From CBDBCU01 sp965243185 (GTDB lineage: Bacteria > Chloroflexota > Dehalococcoidia > Lucifugimonadales > UBA3495): DNA of 64,000 bases. The stretch spans positions 868,001 to 932,000 of the forward strand of contig OZ251531.1 in assembly GCA_965243185.1 (NCBI GenBank). Reading direction: 5' to 3'. Below the pieces are notes generated by a model. The model had not been told where the DNA came from. It saw nothing but the letters and a program-made list of their open reading frames with translations, and did no database searches. Shown here in pieces: positions 32,828 through 41,085 of this stretch (its first letter is position 1; the number at the start of each line of letters is the position of its first letter). Made by a program: the position numbers and the translations under genes.

Positions 32828-33211
32828 TTATTCCAGCGTTACTAGGCCGGCGCGAAAGTCGATGGTCAGTTTCTGCCCCCGCAAAAAATCTAGGCCCAAG
32901 ACTCCGTCGACAGGGGAGCCGGAGGGTAGGTTGTGGCACACCACCGGAAAGTTGCTGCGTTCCTGCCCTAAGGCTGCTATCCTTCCGATTACAATACGGG
33001 GAGCAATTTCTATGTCGCTCCCGGTAATGAAACGGGAAAAACTGGTAGCTGCGGCAAGGTCATAGCCCAGCGCAACAACTATATCCCGGCCCACCAAAGA
33101 CCGGGTGGCGCCGGTATCCAGCGAAAAATTGGCGGACGTATTACCGGCCGGCCCGGACAAATAGACCTCAACCGGTATGACTTCGCCATCCGGGTTGAAG
33201 GGGAAATTCAC
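32828..33211 (-). CDS. Retropepsin-like aspartic protease-fold protein
   Basis: The 127-residue protein has one pepsin-type active-site motif, SLDTGATRSLV, the flap-like PVVCHNL region and the C-terminal GVLGLDFLRGQKLTIDF, all typical of single-domain retroviral-type aspartic proteases acting as dimers. No signal peptide or transmembrane segment is present. Its start overlaps the stop of the 75-codon gene upstream (33208-33211), so the two are translationally coupled. Such short aspartyl-protease genes paired with small DUF5678-like proteins occur widely in cyanobacteria and Chloroflexota with no known role. Confidence 0.82.
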   Translation of the reverse strand: MNFPFNPDGEVIPVEVYLSGPAGNTSANFSLDTGATRSLVGRDIVVALGYDLAAATSFSRFITGSDIEIAPRIVIGRIAALGQERSNFPVVCHNLPSGSPVDGVLGLDFLRGQKLTIDFRAGLVTLE

Positions 33212-33435
33212 AGAATCATCTCCAACCCCTCCGGGAGACCACCGATATACCGGATGGCGTGGTGCATTCGGGGCAACTCGATCATTTTAGCGCCGAGTTC
33301 AGTCCGGTCTTTGCTGTGAAAGACGACCTTACCCTGGACAATTTCGCGAGAAACGGTGAACTCAGGATCCTCAATCAGCACCCACTCCCCGTTAAAGGTC
33401 TCCTCGATTTCCGGCCAGGACATTACCTCGTTCAT
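33208..33435 (-). CDS. Small conserved protein (DUF5678-like), copy 2
   Basis: The 75-residue protein begins MNEVMSWPEIEETFNGEWVL. It is about half identical to the upstream gene at 33464-33691 (MSWEEIEDAFDGEWVLIEDPE), and both end with GGLPEG/GMPAG..EMIL. AGGAGGCAGCG precedes the ATG. The GEWVL element and valine-rich strands recall DUF5678. It overlaps the protease gene by 4 bases. The tandem arrangement implies recent local duplication. Confidence 0.7.
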   Translation of the reverse strand: MNEVMSWPEIEETFNGEWVLIEDPEFTVSREIVQGKVVFHSKDRTELGAKMIELPRMHHAIRYIGGLPEGLEMIL

Positions 33436-33463
33436 CGCTGCCTCCTTGCGGCGAAAGTGCGGT

Positions 33464-33691
33464 TCACAGAATCATCTCCCAGCCCGCCGGCATTCCGCCG
33501 GTGAACCGGACAGTAGTCTTTTCCGGGGCCAACCCCTCAGCTTTGCGGTATGCCTCCACCCGGTCCTGACCATGGAGAATGACTCGTCCCGCGACCACAT
33601 CCAAGGTAGGAGCCAACTCCGGGTCCTCAATCAGCACCCACTCCCCGTCAAAAGCATCCTCAATTTCCTCCCAGGACATCACCTTGTCCAT
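33464..33691 (-). CDS. Small conserved protein (DUF5678-like), copy 1
   Basis: The 75-residue protein starts at the ATG preceded by AGGAGGCAACG and is a tandem paralogue of the next gene. Both carry the GEWVLIEDPE element and identical tails with the sequence AATCATCTCC around the stop. Function unknown; with the protease gene it forms a three-gene unit downstream of argG. Confidence 0.7.
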   Translation of the reverse strand: MDKVMSWEEIEDAFDGEWVLIEDPELAPTLDVVAGRVILHGQDRVEAYRKAEGLAPEKTTVRFTGGMPAGWEMIL

Positions 33692-33738
33692 CGTTGCCTC
33701 CTGGCGTTCTCCGTTCCGGGCGTAGCTGGTCCGCCTCC

Positions 33739-34929
33739 CTAATCCGGCTGCACTTGGTTCTGGGTACGCACCGGCAGCCCGTAAATGTTGATAAAACCGG
33801 CGGCCGCGGCGTGATCGAACTGATCCTCCCGGTCGTAGGTTGCCAACTGGTACTGGTACAGCGCCTGCGGCGCGCTGCGCCCTACCACCGTGCAGACCCC
33901 CTTGTGCAGCCGCGCCCGAATGTCCCCGGTCACATAGCGCTGGGTGCTGCGTACATAGGCGTCCAAATCCTGCCGGTGCCGGGTGAACCACAGCCCGTTA
34001 TACACCATATCGGCGTATTCCTGGGCGATACGCGCCTTGGCCCGGGCCTGCTCCTTGCTCAGCGTCAAAGTTTCCAAGGCTTTGTGGGCGGCGTGGAGAA
34101 CCACCGCCGCCGGCGTTTCATAGACCTCCCGGGACTTGATGCCCACCAACCGATTCTCCAAATGATCCACCCGTCCTACCCCGTGTTCCCCGGCCAAGGC
34201 GTTCAGATGGCGGATCAGGTCCACGCCGGCCATAGTTTCCCCGTCCACCGCCGTAGGAATGCCCTGCTCAAAGCGGATTTCCAGATACGCCGGGCTATCC
34301 GGCGTTTGACTGACCGGATTAGTCCAGTCGTAAGCATCCTCCGGCGGCTCCCGCCAGGGATCTTCGAGTTCCCCGGCCTCGGCGCTGCGCCCCCACAAGT
34401 TCTCATCCACCGAAAACCGGCTTTTCCCCGGATTGATCGGCAAGTTGCGGGCTTGCCCGTACTCGATTTCATCCTCCCGGCTCATCCCCCAATCCCGGAT
34501 CGGCGCGATGACCTTCAGCTCCGGAGCCAGCGCGGCCACGCCCACATCAATCCGCACTTGGTCATTGCCCTTGCCGGTGCAGCCGTGCGCCACCGCATAA
34601 GCCCCCTCGGCCCGGGCCGCCTCGACCAGACAGCGGGCAATCAGCGGCCGCCCCAAGGCGGTAGCCAACGGATACTGCTCCTCATAAATCGCCCCGGCCT
34701 GCAACGCAGGAAAGAGAAACTCCCGGACCAGCGTCTCCCGCCCGTCCACCGTCAACGCCTTGGCCGCCCCGACCTGCATCGCCCGCTCCCGGATGGCTTC
34801 CAAATCCACCATCCCCAGGTCAATGGTCAGCGTAACCACATCGACCCCATACTCCTCTTGCAGCCAGGGCACCGCCACCGAAGTATCCAGCCCGCCGCTG
34901 TAAGCCAGGACAATCTTATCCTTCGCCAT
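33739..34929 (-). CDS. argG: Argininosuccinate synthase
   Basis: The enzyme ligates citrulline and aspartate at the cost of ATP to form argininosuccinate, the penultimate step of arginine synthesis. The 396-residue frame from ATG 34929 has the ATP-binding AYSGGLDTS near residue 10, and HGCTGKGNDQVR, which binds ATP and the substrate. It also has NLWGRS and the C-terminal block YVTGDIRARLHKG. GGGAGGT lies 11 bases before the chosen start; an ATG upstream at 34962 is less likely. argD lies about 1.1 kb away on the same strand, separated by small toxin-antitoxin-like genes. Confidence 0.96.
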   Translation of the reverse strand: MAKDKIVLAYSGGLDTSVAVPWLQEEYGVDVVTLTIDLGMVDLEAIRERAMQVGAAKALTVDGRETLVREFLFPALQAGAIYEEQYPLATALGRPLIARCLVEAARAEGAYAVAHGCTGKGNDQVRIDVGVAALAPELKVIAPIRDWGMSREDEIEYGQARNLPINPGKSRFSVDENLWGRSAEAGELEDPWREPPEDAYDWTNPVSQTPDSPAYLEIRFEQGIPTAVDGETMAGVDLIRHLNALAGEHGVGRVDHLENRLVGIKSREVYETPAAVVLHAAHKALETLTLSKEQARAKARIAQEYADMVYNGLWFTRHRQDLDAYVRSTQRYVTGDIRARLHKGVCTVVGRSAPQALYQYQLATYDREDQFDHAAAAGFINIYGLPVRTQNQVQPD

Positions 34930-34994
34930 TGCTTTGATGTACCTCCCGTGTTGTCGGGGCAACCCTTTGCCGACTACCGGTCAACTTGCCGGGG

Positions 34995-35360
34995 TTAAAT
35001 CCGGCGGCCCTGCGGATTAAGCACCCGCACCCGGCGGTTATTGATTACTACAAAGTTGCCGGTTAACCGCGGCGCATAGCCGGCCAGCAATCGCCGCATC
35101 GCCTCTATAGTAGTCGGCAGCTTGTCGTCGCCCAGCCGTAGCAGAATGACGCCGCTATGCGGCTGCTGTTCCTTAAAGACCAGCGCCCCGAAGTCTTTAT
35201 CCTTGGTAATTAAAATGCGGTTCTCGGCAACCGCCCGCCGCAAAACCGCCCGGTCATCCAACCCGGGGCTTTCCTCCTGAATTGAGACAACATCATGCTT
35301 TAACTCATCCAGCCAGACTACCAGGTCAAAGCCAAGATTTTCGTCGACCAGAAAGCGAAT
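34995..35360 (-). CDS. DUF5615 PIN-like toxin, probable ATT start
   Basis: In frame upstream of the annotated-looking TTG at 35261, the translation continues IRFLVDENLGFDLVVWLDE to the ATT at 35358-35360. No ATG, GTG or TTG occurs in frame before the upstream stop. Family members start MRFLVDENLP, so initiation at ATT is likely; GGGAGG lies 6 bases before it. DUF5615 proteins are PIN-fold putative RNases with ITKDKDFG as a catalytic element, and they are paired with DUF433 antitoxins. The DUF433 gene ends 15 bases upstream. Total length would be 121 residues, usual for the family. Confidence 0.75.
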   Translation of the reverse strand: MRFLVDENLGFDLVVWLDELKHDVVSIQEESPGLDDRAVLRRAVAENRILITKDKDFGALVFKEQQPHSGVILLRLGDDKLPTTIEAMRRLLAGYAPRLTGNFVVINNRRVRVLNPQGRRI

Positions 35361-35375
35361 GATCCACCTCCCGGC

Positions 35376-35618
35376 CTAGACCAAAGACAGAAAGGCATTG
35401 TCCGTCATCGCCTGCTCCGCATAGCAAAGGCAGGCCAGGATGTCCTGACGGGTGATGTGCTGATACTGCTCGAGGATTTCCTCAAAAGTCATCCCCTGGC
35501 TCAGCATCTGCATTACCTGCTCCACGGTAATACGGGTTCCCCGAATAACCGGCTTCCCCACCATCACCTGCGGATTCGCCACGATGCGCTCCAACAGCGC
35601 GCTTTCCTTCCCGTTCAC
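35376..35618 (-). CDS. DUF433 antitoxin-like protein
   Basis: The 80-residue protein starts at GTG with AAGGAG upstream. The core NPQVMVGKPVIRGTRITVEQVMQML is the DUF433 signature, an HTH-like fold usually encoded just before a DUF5615 PIN toxin, as here. The pair therefore looks like a type II toxin-antitoxin system. Residues 50-80 (ILEQYQHITRQDILACLCYAEQA) complete the motif. Confidence 0.88.
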   Translation of the reverse strand: MNGKESALLERIVANPQVMVGKPVIRGTRITVEQVMQMLSQGMTFEEILEQYQHITRQDILACLCYAEQAMTDNAFLSLV

Positions 35619-35660
35619 AAAACGACTCCTTCCCGACTATTGCCCTTGCCATCCCCCGCT

Positions 35661-35906
35661 CTAGCACAGGGGCATAAAGGTAATGTCCTCCATAGTTTTC
35701 TGCGCGAACAGCACACACGCCCGCACATCCGCCTCGGTTATCGGCGGATGCTGCTTGACGATTTCCGCAATGGGAATATCCCGACTCATCAGATGCAGCA
35801 CTTCCTGCACCGTCAAAGTAGTGTTGCGAATAACCGGCTTCCCCACCTTGGGGTCGGGGTTCAGCGTTATCCGCTCCAGCAACTCGATTTCCTGCCGGCT
35901 CAGCAT
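35661..35906 (-). CDS. DUF433 antitoxin-like protein, orphan
   Basis: The 81-residue protein starts at the ATG preceded by AGGAGGCATAGCA. It has the DUF433 core PDPKVGKPVIRNTTLTVQEVLHLM and the C-terminal ITEADVRACVLFAQKTMED. It differs clearly from the next gene, so is not a recent duplicate. No DUF5615 gene follows directly, so it may be a solitary antitoxin or have lost its partner. Confidence 0.82.
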   Translation of the reverse strand: MLSRQEIELLERITLNPDPKVGKPVIRNTTLTVQEVLHLMSRDIPIAEIVKQHPPITEADVRACVLFAQKTMEDITFMPLC

Positions 35907-36007
35907 TGCTATGCCTCCTTGCTTTGCCCTTGCCCGTCTAAAGGAAAACCCGGCCGGCGGCCGGGGCAGCATAACCCCGGCCCGCCGCCTTAACGCCGCC
36001 TTTCCCC

Positions 36008-37198
36008 CTAAATCTGCCCCAACGCCTGCTCCAGCCGCCCGATGCCCTCGTCAATCTCGGCGGCGGTAATGGTCAGCGGCGGCATAAAACGCACCGCATT
36101 GGGGCGGACGGCGTTCAGCAGAATGCCGGCGGCGTTGGCATTGGTCAGCACCTGCCCGGCAATATCCTGCTCAAACTCCAAGGCCGCCAGCAGCCCCTTG
36201 CCCCGAACCTCGGTAACAAAGGAAAAACGGGATTTCAGTTCATCCAACCGTCCCAGCAGATGCGGCTCCAATTCCTTCACCCGGCCGGGAATGTCATTGT
36301 CAATCAGAAACTTGGTGCCGGCATAGGCCGCGGCCGTAGTCAAGGCATTGCCGCCAAAGGTCGAGCCGTGGTCGCCGGGCACCAACGCCATCGCCAACTC
36401 CTTGGACATAAACGCCCCGATCGGCACCCCGTAGCCCAAGCCCTTGGCCAGGGTCATCACATCCGGCTCCACCCCATACTCCTGATAGCCGAACAGACTA
36501 CCCAAGCGGCCCAAGCCGGTCTGGACTTCATCCAGCATCAGCAGCAGACCCTGCCGGTCGCACCATTCCCTAACCCGCTGCAAATAATCCTCCGCCGGGA
36601 TATTGACGCCGCCTTCGCCCTGCACCGGCTCCAGCAACACCGCCGCCGTGCGGTCCGTGGTGGCATTCATAATCCCTTCCACATCGTCAAAGTCCACATG
36701 GACAAAGCCCGGCAGCAGCGGCGTAAAGGATTCCTGATAGTGCGGCTGGCCGGTCGCCGCCACCGTCGCCATCGTCCGCCCGTGGAAGGAACTGAACGCG
36801 GTAATCACTTCATAGGCCCCGTCCCGGTGCAGCTTCCCGTAACGCCGGGCCAGTTTCAGCGCGCCCTCATTGGCTTCGGCCCCGCTGTTGCCGAAAAACA
36901 CCCGGTCGAGGCAGCTGTTTTCCACCAGCAGCTCCGCCAGTTGCAGCTGCGGCACCGTGTAGAACTGGTTGGAGGTTTGCAGCAGGGTGCCGGCCTGCTC
37001 CACGATGGCTTGCGTAACCGCCGGATGGGAATGGCCCAAGTTGTCCACCGCCCAACCGGCTACAAAGTCCAGATATTCCTTCCCGTCGGCGTCCCACACC
37101 CGGGAACCTTCCCCCCGGACGATAACTACCGGCTGCCGCCGCACCGTCTGGGCGTAATACTTGTTCTCCACCCCAATCCACTCGCTACTCTTGCTCAT
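36008..37198 (-). CDS. argD: Acetylornithine aminotransferase
   Basis: This 396-residue class III PLP aminotransferase converts N-acetylglutamate semialdehyde to N-acetylornithine. Motifs: NQFYTVPQLQLAELL, FGNSGAEANEGALKLAR, FHGRTM, the PLP Asp in LMLDEVQTGLGR, and the Schiff-base Lys in MTLAKGLGYGVP. GDHGSTFGGN is typical of ArgD/LysJ. The start overlaps the stop of the upstream UPF0182 gene by 4 bases (ATGA), so they are cotranslated. A substrate range including ornithine or lysine derivatives cannot be excluded. Confidence 0.9.
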   Translation of the reverse strand: MSKSSEWIGVENKYYAQTVRRQPVVIVRGEGSRVWDADGKEYLDFVAGWAVDNLGHSHPAVTQAIVEQAGTLLQTSNQFYTVPQLQLAELLVENSCLDRVFFGNSGAEANEGALKLARRYGKLHRDGAYEVITAFSSFHGRTMATVAATGQPHYQESFTPLLPGFVHVDFDDVEGIMNATTDRTAAVLLEPVQGEGGVNIPAEDYLQRVREWCDRQGLLLMLDEVQTGLGRLGSLFGYQEYGVEPDVMTLAKGLGYGVPIGAFMSKELAMALVPGDHGSTFGGNALTTAAAYAGTKFLIDNDIPGRVKELEPHLLGRLDELKSRFSFVTEVRGKGLLAALEFEQDIAGQVLTNANAAGILLNAVRPNAVRFMPPLTITAAEIDEGIGRLEQALGQI

Positions 37199-39930
37199 CG
37201 CCTGTTTCCTCCCAAGATTTGTCGCAAGTTGTCCAGAGACTGCTCCAGGTCGGCCAGTTCCGCCTCCAGTGCGCTGACCGCCGCCTCGATTTCCTCGACC
37301 CGTTCCGCCGCCGGCGCGCCAATGCCGCCCTCGCCCGCCGCCATCGGTGCCACGCCTACCAGCCGCGCCAACCCCTCCTCAATGGTATCGGCCATCACCA
37401 GGTTGGTGTTGTCCGCCAGTATAACCTTTTTCAACTCCGGAAACGCCAGCACTTCCGATTGGAGATACAGCGGCTCCACATAAACTATTGTATCAGCCAT
37501 GGGAATGACCAGTAGCTGCCCCCGGATGATTTGCGAACCGGAACCGTCCCAAAGGGTGAACTGCTGCGATACCTGCTGGTCATTTTCGATGCGCGCCTCG
37601 ACTTGACTCGGCCCGTCAATCTGCCGGTCATCCGGCAGTTGAAAGCTCATCAATTGCCCGTAATTTTCCCCGTCATTCCGCGCCAGCAGCCAGCCCACCA
37701 GGTTTTTCTTTTCTCCCGCCGGCGAAAAGGGCATCAGCAGCACAAACTCCTCTTTTTCCTCTCCCGGCAGCCGCATCACCAGATAAGACGGCGTTACGCC
37801 TACCCCGGTTTTCCCGATGCGCGTTTCCAACGGAATCGACCACTGCTCCGCTTGGTTAAAGAACACCTGCGGTTCCGTTATATGATAGCGCAGATAGATT
37901 TGCGCTTGGGTAGTGAACAGCGCCGGCGGGTAGCGCAGATGCCGCCGCAAATCCGGCGGCATCTCCTCGATGTCCTTGAACAGTTTGGAAAAGAGTTCCC
38001 GGTACATCCGGATCATCCCGTCCTCCGGGTCGATGACATAAAAATCCACCTCCCCGTTATAGGCGTCCACCACTACCTTGACGCTGTTGCGGATATAGTT
38101 AAAGCCGTCCCCGCTCGGCGTAGCGTAGGGATAGCGATCCGTAACCGTATAAGCGTCTTGAATCCACCACAATTTGCCGGCGTCATCCAGTACCGGGTAC
38201 GGGTCCGGATCTAATTTCAGGAAAGGAGCCAAAGTCTGCACCCGCTCTTGCACCTGCCGGCGGTATTGGATCCGACTGTCCCCGGTCACCTGGTCGCTCA
38301 GCAGCAGGTTAATGTCCCGAAACCGCAGCGCAAAGACCGCCCGCCGCCACCAGGAACTCAGCGGCACCCCGCCCGTACCATCATAGCCGGCAAAATCCGC
38401 CGCCGGATTCACTTCCCGCAGCCCGCCGTTCACGATGGCGAACTCGCCCGGCGCCTCCCCGTAATACACCTCCGGCCGCGACACCGCCAGTTTCCCCTGG
38501 ATCGGAATATCCTGAATAAAAAACTCCGGCCGCCCTTCCCCCGGCGTGAACCCGGTAGCCGGGCTCATCGCTACCCCGTAGCCGTGGGTGTATTGCAGAT
38601 GTTGGTTCACCCAATTGCGGGCGGCCGCCGGCAGGTTCTCCGGATCCAATTCCCGCGCCCCAATCAGCACCTGCCGCAGCCGCCCGTCCACCATATAGCG
38701 GTCCGAATCCATATTCAGAAAGTTGTAATAAAGCTCCATAAACTGGAGCTGATTATAGGCGTCCCGCAGCGGCGCCAAATCCCACAGCCGGATGTTATCA
38801 ATAGTCGCCCGGTGTTCCCGCACCGCCGCCGGGTTCAGGGCCGCCGTCGCCGGATACACCGACTCCGCTACTTGCTCCAGCCCGTAAGCCGCCCGGGTAG
38901 CCGCAATGTTGCGGCTGATGTACGGTTCCTCCCGGGAAAACTCCTCCGGCGTTACCTGAAACCGCTGAAACAGCAGCGGATAAACCCAGCCCGCCAGCAC
39001 AAACAGCAGCAGCCACAAACTGAACGCCCCGGCCATCAGCCGAAAGCCCCCGTAGCGGATGCTGACCCCGAAAACCACCGCCCCCAATAGCGCAATTCCG
39101 GTCAGAAACAGCAAAGCCGGCAGCCGCGCATTCACATCCGTATAGGCCGCCCCGAAAACCGCCCCCCGGTCCGAAAGTACCAGATTGAAAATCTCAATCA
39201 GATGCCCCCAAGCCAGGAGCAGCATCAGAATGACGCCCATCACCCCAAAGTGAATCATCATTTTCGGAGTAACAATAAAACTGGCGCCGCGCAGCCAGAA
39301 CATCGCCCAATACAGCGACATTGTCGCAATGACCGTCGCCACCCACGCCCACAAACTCCAGGTCTGGAGAAAGTCCATCACCGCCAGGTTCACTACATAA
39401 AAGCTGATGTCCTGCCCAAACAGCGGATCCGTTACCCCGAACGGCTCCCGGTAAAAGAACATCAGCGATTCGTCCCAATACCCGTAGGCAAAAAAGCCCA
39501 GGATAATGCCCGGAACGAACATCGTCAGCATCGTCCCGATCCGCAGCAGCGCAAACAGCAGCCGCATCAGGTCCGGGAGAATGATGCGCGTCCCTGGCCC
39601 GTGGGACAGCCGCAGCGTAACCAGCTGGTTCAAACTGATGAAAGTCGCGACCACCGAGATGCTCAGGGAAAACATCCCCCCCTGCATCACCCGCGCCCGG
39701 GCCCACGGCCGCTCGTACCCCAGCTCCTTGGCCCATAGCCAATCGGTATAAAAGTTGACGCCCCACCAGATACCCAAGCCGGCAATCACCGCCAGGGTCA
39801 GCCCGGTACTCCAGCGACTCAACAGCTTGCTCTGCCGCTCCGACAGCCCCGGCAAAGGCGGCCGCAGCGGCTGCTCGGCGTCATTGGTCAGGTCATAGCT
39901 CACAGCGCAACGCTCATCGGGCGGTGGCAA
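37195..39930 (-). CDS. UPF0182 family large membrane protein
   Basis: The 911-residue protein has seven predicted membrane helices in the first third (between about residues 40 and 305), e.g. LTLAVIAGLGIWWGVNFYTDWLWAKELGY. A large extracytoplasmic domain follows, with repeated family blocks (ITRNIAAT-type YISRNIAATRAAYGL, YTHGYGVAMSP, FLKLDPDPYPVL, VKVVVDAYNGEVDFYVIDPEDGM). The C-terminus has a coiled coil (ERVEEIEAAVSALEAELADLEQSL). UPF0182 proteins occur in Actinobacteria, cyanobacteria and Chloroflexota; function is unknown. Start is uncertain: TTG 39930 or GTG 39903, neither with a good ribosome site. Confidence 0.9.
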   Translation of the reverse strand: MPPPDERCAVSYDLTNDAEQPLRPPLPGLSERQSKLLSRWSTGLTLAVIAGLGIWWGVNFYTDWLWAKELGYERPWARARVMQGGMFSLSISVVATFISLNQLVTLRLSHGPGTRIILPDLMRLLFALLRIGTMLTMFVPGIILGFFAYGYWDESLMFFYREPFGVTDPLFGQDISFYVVNLAVMDFLQTWSLWAWVATVIATMSLYWAMFWLRGASFIVTPKMMIHFGVMGVILMLLLAWGHLIEIFNLVLSDRGAVFGAAYTDVNARLPALLFLTGIALLGAVVFGVSIRYGGFRLMAGAFSLWLLLFVLAGWVYPLLFQRFQVTPEEFSREEPYISRNIAATRAAYGLEQVAESVYPATAALNPAAVREHRATIDNIRLWDLAPLRDAYNQLQFMELYYNFLNMDSDRYMVDGRLRQVLIGARELDPENLPAAARNWVNQHLQYTHGYGVAMSPATGFTPGEGRPEFFIQDIPIQGKLAVSRPEVYYGEAPGEFAIVNGGLREVNPAADFAGYDGTGGVPLSSWWRRAVFALRFRDINLLLSDQVTGDSRIQYRRQVQERVQTLAPFLKLDPDPYPVLDDAGKLWWIQDAYTVTDRYPYATPSGDGFNYIRNSVKVVVDAYNGEVDFYVIDPEDGMIRMYRELFSKLFKDIEEMPPDLRRHLRYPPALFTTQAQIYLRYHITEPQVFFNQAEQWSIPLETRIGKTGVGVTPSYLVMRLPGEEKEEFVLLMPFSPAGEKKNLVGWLLARNDGENYGQLMSFQLPDDRQIDGPSQVEARIENDQQVSQQFTLWDGSGSQIIRGQLLVIPMADTIVYVEPLYLQSEVLAFPELKKVILADNTNLVMADTIEEGLARLVGVAPMAAGEGGIGAPAAERVEEIEAAVSALEAELADLEQSLDNLRQILGGNRR

Positions 39931-40028
39931 AACGGATGGTAAAACATAGGAAACCTACTTTACACGATTTGCGCCGGTTTTGCATCCGGCGCGGCCGCCC
40001 GGTTCAAGGCTGGCGCATATCGAAATCG

Positions 40029-40062
40029 TCATTCCCCCGAAAGGGGGCCTCCAGATTTCCGT
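40029..40062. repeat. dRS3-like palindromic repeat, degenerate
   Basis: CGTCATTCCCCCGAAAGGGG followed by GCCTCCAG, then a second ATTTCCGTTTTCACGGGAATG palindrome. It lies between the divergent UPF0182 and hydrolase genes. Confidence 0.65.
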
Positions 40063-40206
40063 TTTCACGGGAATGACTGTAAGTAAGTCGCCAAGTATAT
40101 GCGATAGCCTTGACAACTAAATCCCCCAAACTTGACAATAACTGCCACTTGCTGCACAATACGCCCAACATCATTCCCCTATCTACACCGGGCAAGGAGT
40201 CAGCGT

Positions 40207-41010
40207 ATGACTTTGACCGCAACGGCGGCGGCGTCGGCAGCAACCGCTATTGAAGTGGCCGGCGTTTCCGTAGAAATCTTTTCCGGCGGCAGCGGGCCGC
40301 CCCTGCTGTTCCTGCACGGAGCCGGCGGCAATGCCGGCTGGCAGCCCTGGCATCAGGAACTGGCCCAATCCTATACCGTCTATGTACCCTCTCAGCCCGG
40401 CTTTAATGGCACGGAGCGGCCGGATTGGGTTTATACCATCGGCGATGTCTGCCAGTTCAACCAGATGCTGGTCGAAGCATTGGGGCTGGAGGACTATATC
40501 CTGATGGGTTCCTCGATGGGCGGCTGGGTCGCAGCGGAAATGGCGGCCCGCTGCCGCTACCGGCTCAAGGCGTTAATTCTGGTCGGCGCGGCCGGCATCA
40601 AGCCGGAGCAGGGGGAAATCGCCGAAATCTTTATGGTGTCGGCGCAAACCCGGGCGCAGCAGCGGTTTTACGATATTTCCCAAGTACCCAACGCCGAGCA
40701 GTACCAGCGGGAGTTGACGCCGGAGGAGCAGCTGGTCGCCCATTCCAATCAGGAAATGGCGTCCCGGCTGTGCTGGCGTCCTTACTTGCATAACCCCAGC
40801 CTGCCCTACTACCTGCCGGCGGTGGCTACGCCGACGCTGCTGCTTTGGGGACGGCAGGATGCTATCATCCCGGTAGAGTGCGGGGAACTGTATCAGGCCG
40901 CCCTGCCTAATGCCCGGCTGGAAGTTATCGACCACTGCGGCCATTCCCCGGCCCTGGAAAAGCCGGCCGAGTTTCTGGCGGCGGTGCGCGGTTTCCTGGC
41001 CGGCATCTAG
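40207..41010 (+). CDS. Alpha/beta hydrolase
   Basis: The protein has 267 residues from the ATG after AAGGAGTCAGC. The nucleophile elbow is GSSMGGW, the oxyanion segment LFLHGAGGNAGWQPW is near residue 35, Asp is in WGRQDAIIP and the catalytic His in CGHSPALE. The fold fits carboxylesterases, haloperoxidase-like or meta-cleavage hydrolases; substrate unknown. The LLM flavin-dependent oxidoreductase gene follows 75 bases downstream on the same strand, which suggests cooperation in degrading an organic compound. Confidence 0.88.
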   Translation: MTLTATAAASAATAIEVAGVSVEIFSGGSGPPLLFLHGAGGNAGWQPWHQELAQSYTVYVPSQPGFNGTERPDWVYTIGDVCQFNQMLVEALGLEDYILMGSSMGGWVAAEMAARCRYRLKALILVGAAGIKPEQGEIAEIFMVSAQTRAQQRFYDISQVPNAEQYQRELTPEEQLVAHSNQEMASRLCWRPYLHNPSLPYYLPAVATPTLLLWGRQDAIIPVECGELYQAALPNARLEVIDHCGHSPALEKPAEFLAAVRGFLAGI

Positions 41011-41085
41011 TCGGCAAACCGGAAACCTAGCGGACATTCCACGAATAGTTGCGGCGCAAAAAACCGGCGGAAAGGAGTTAGTCAG

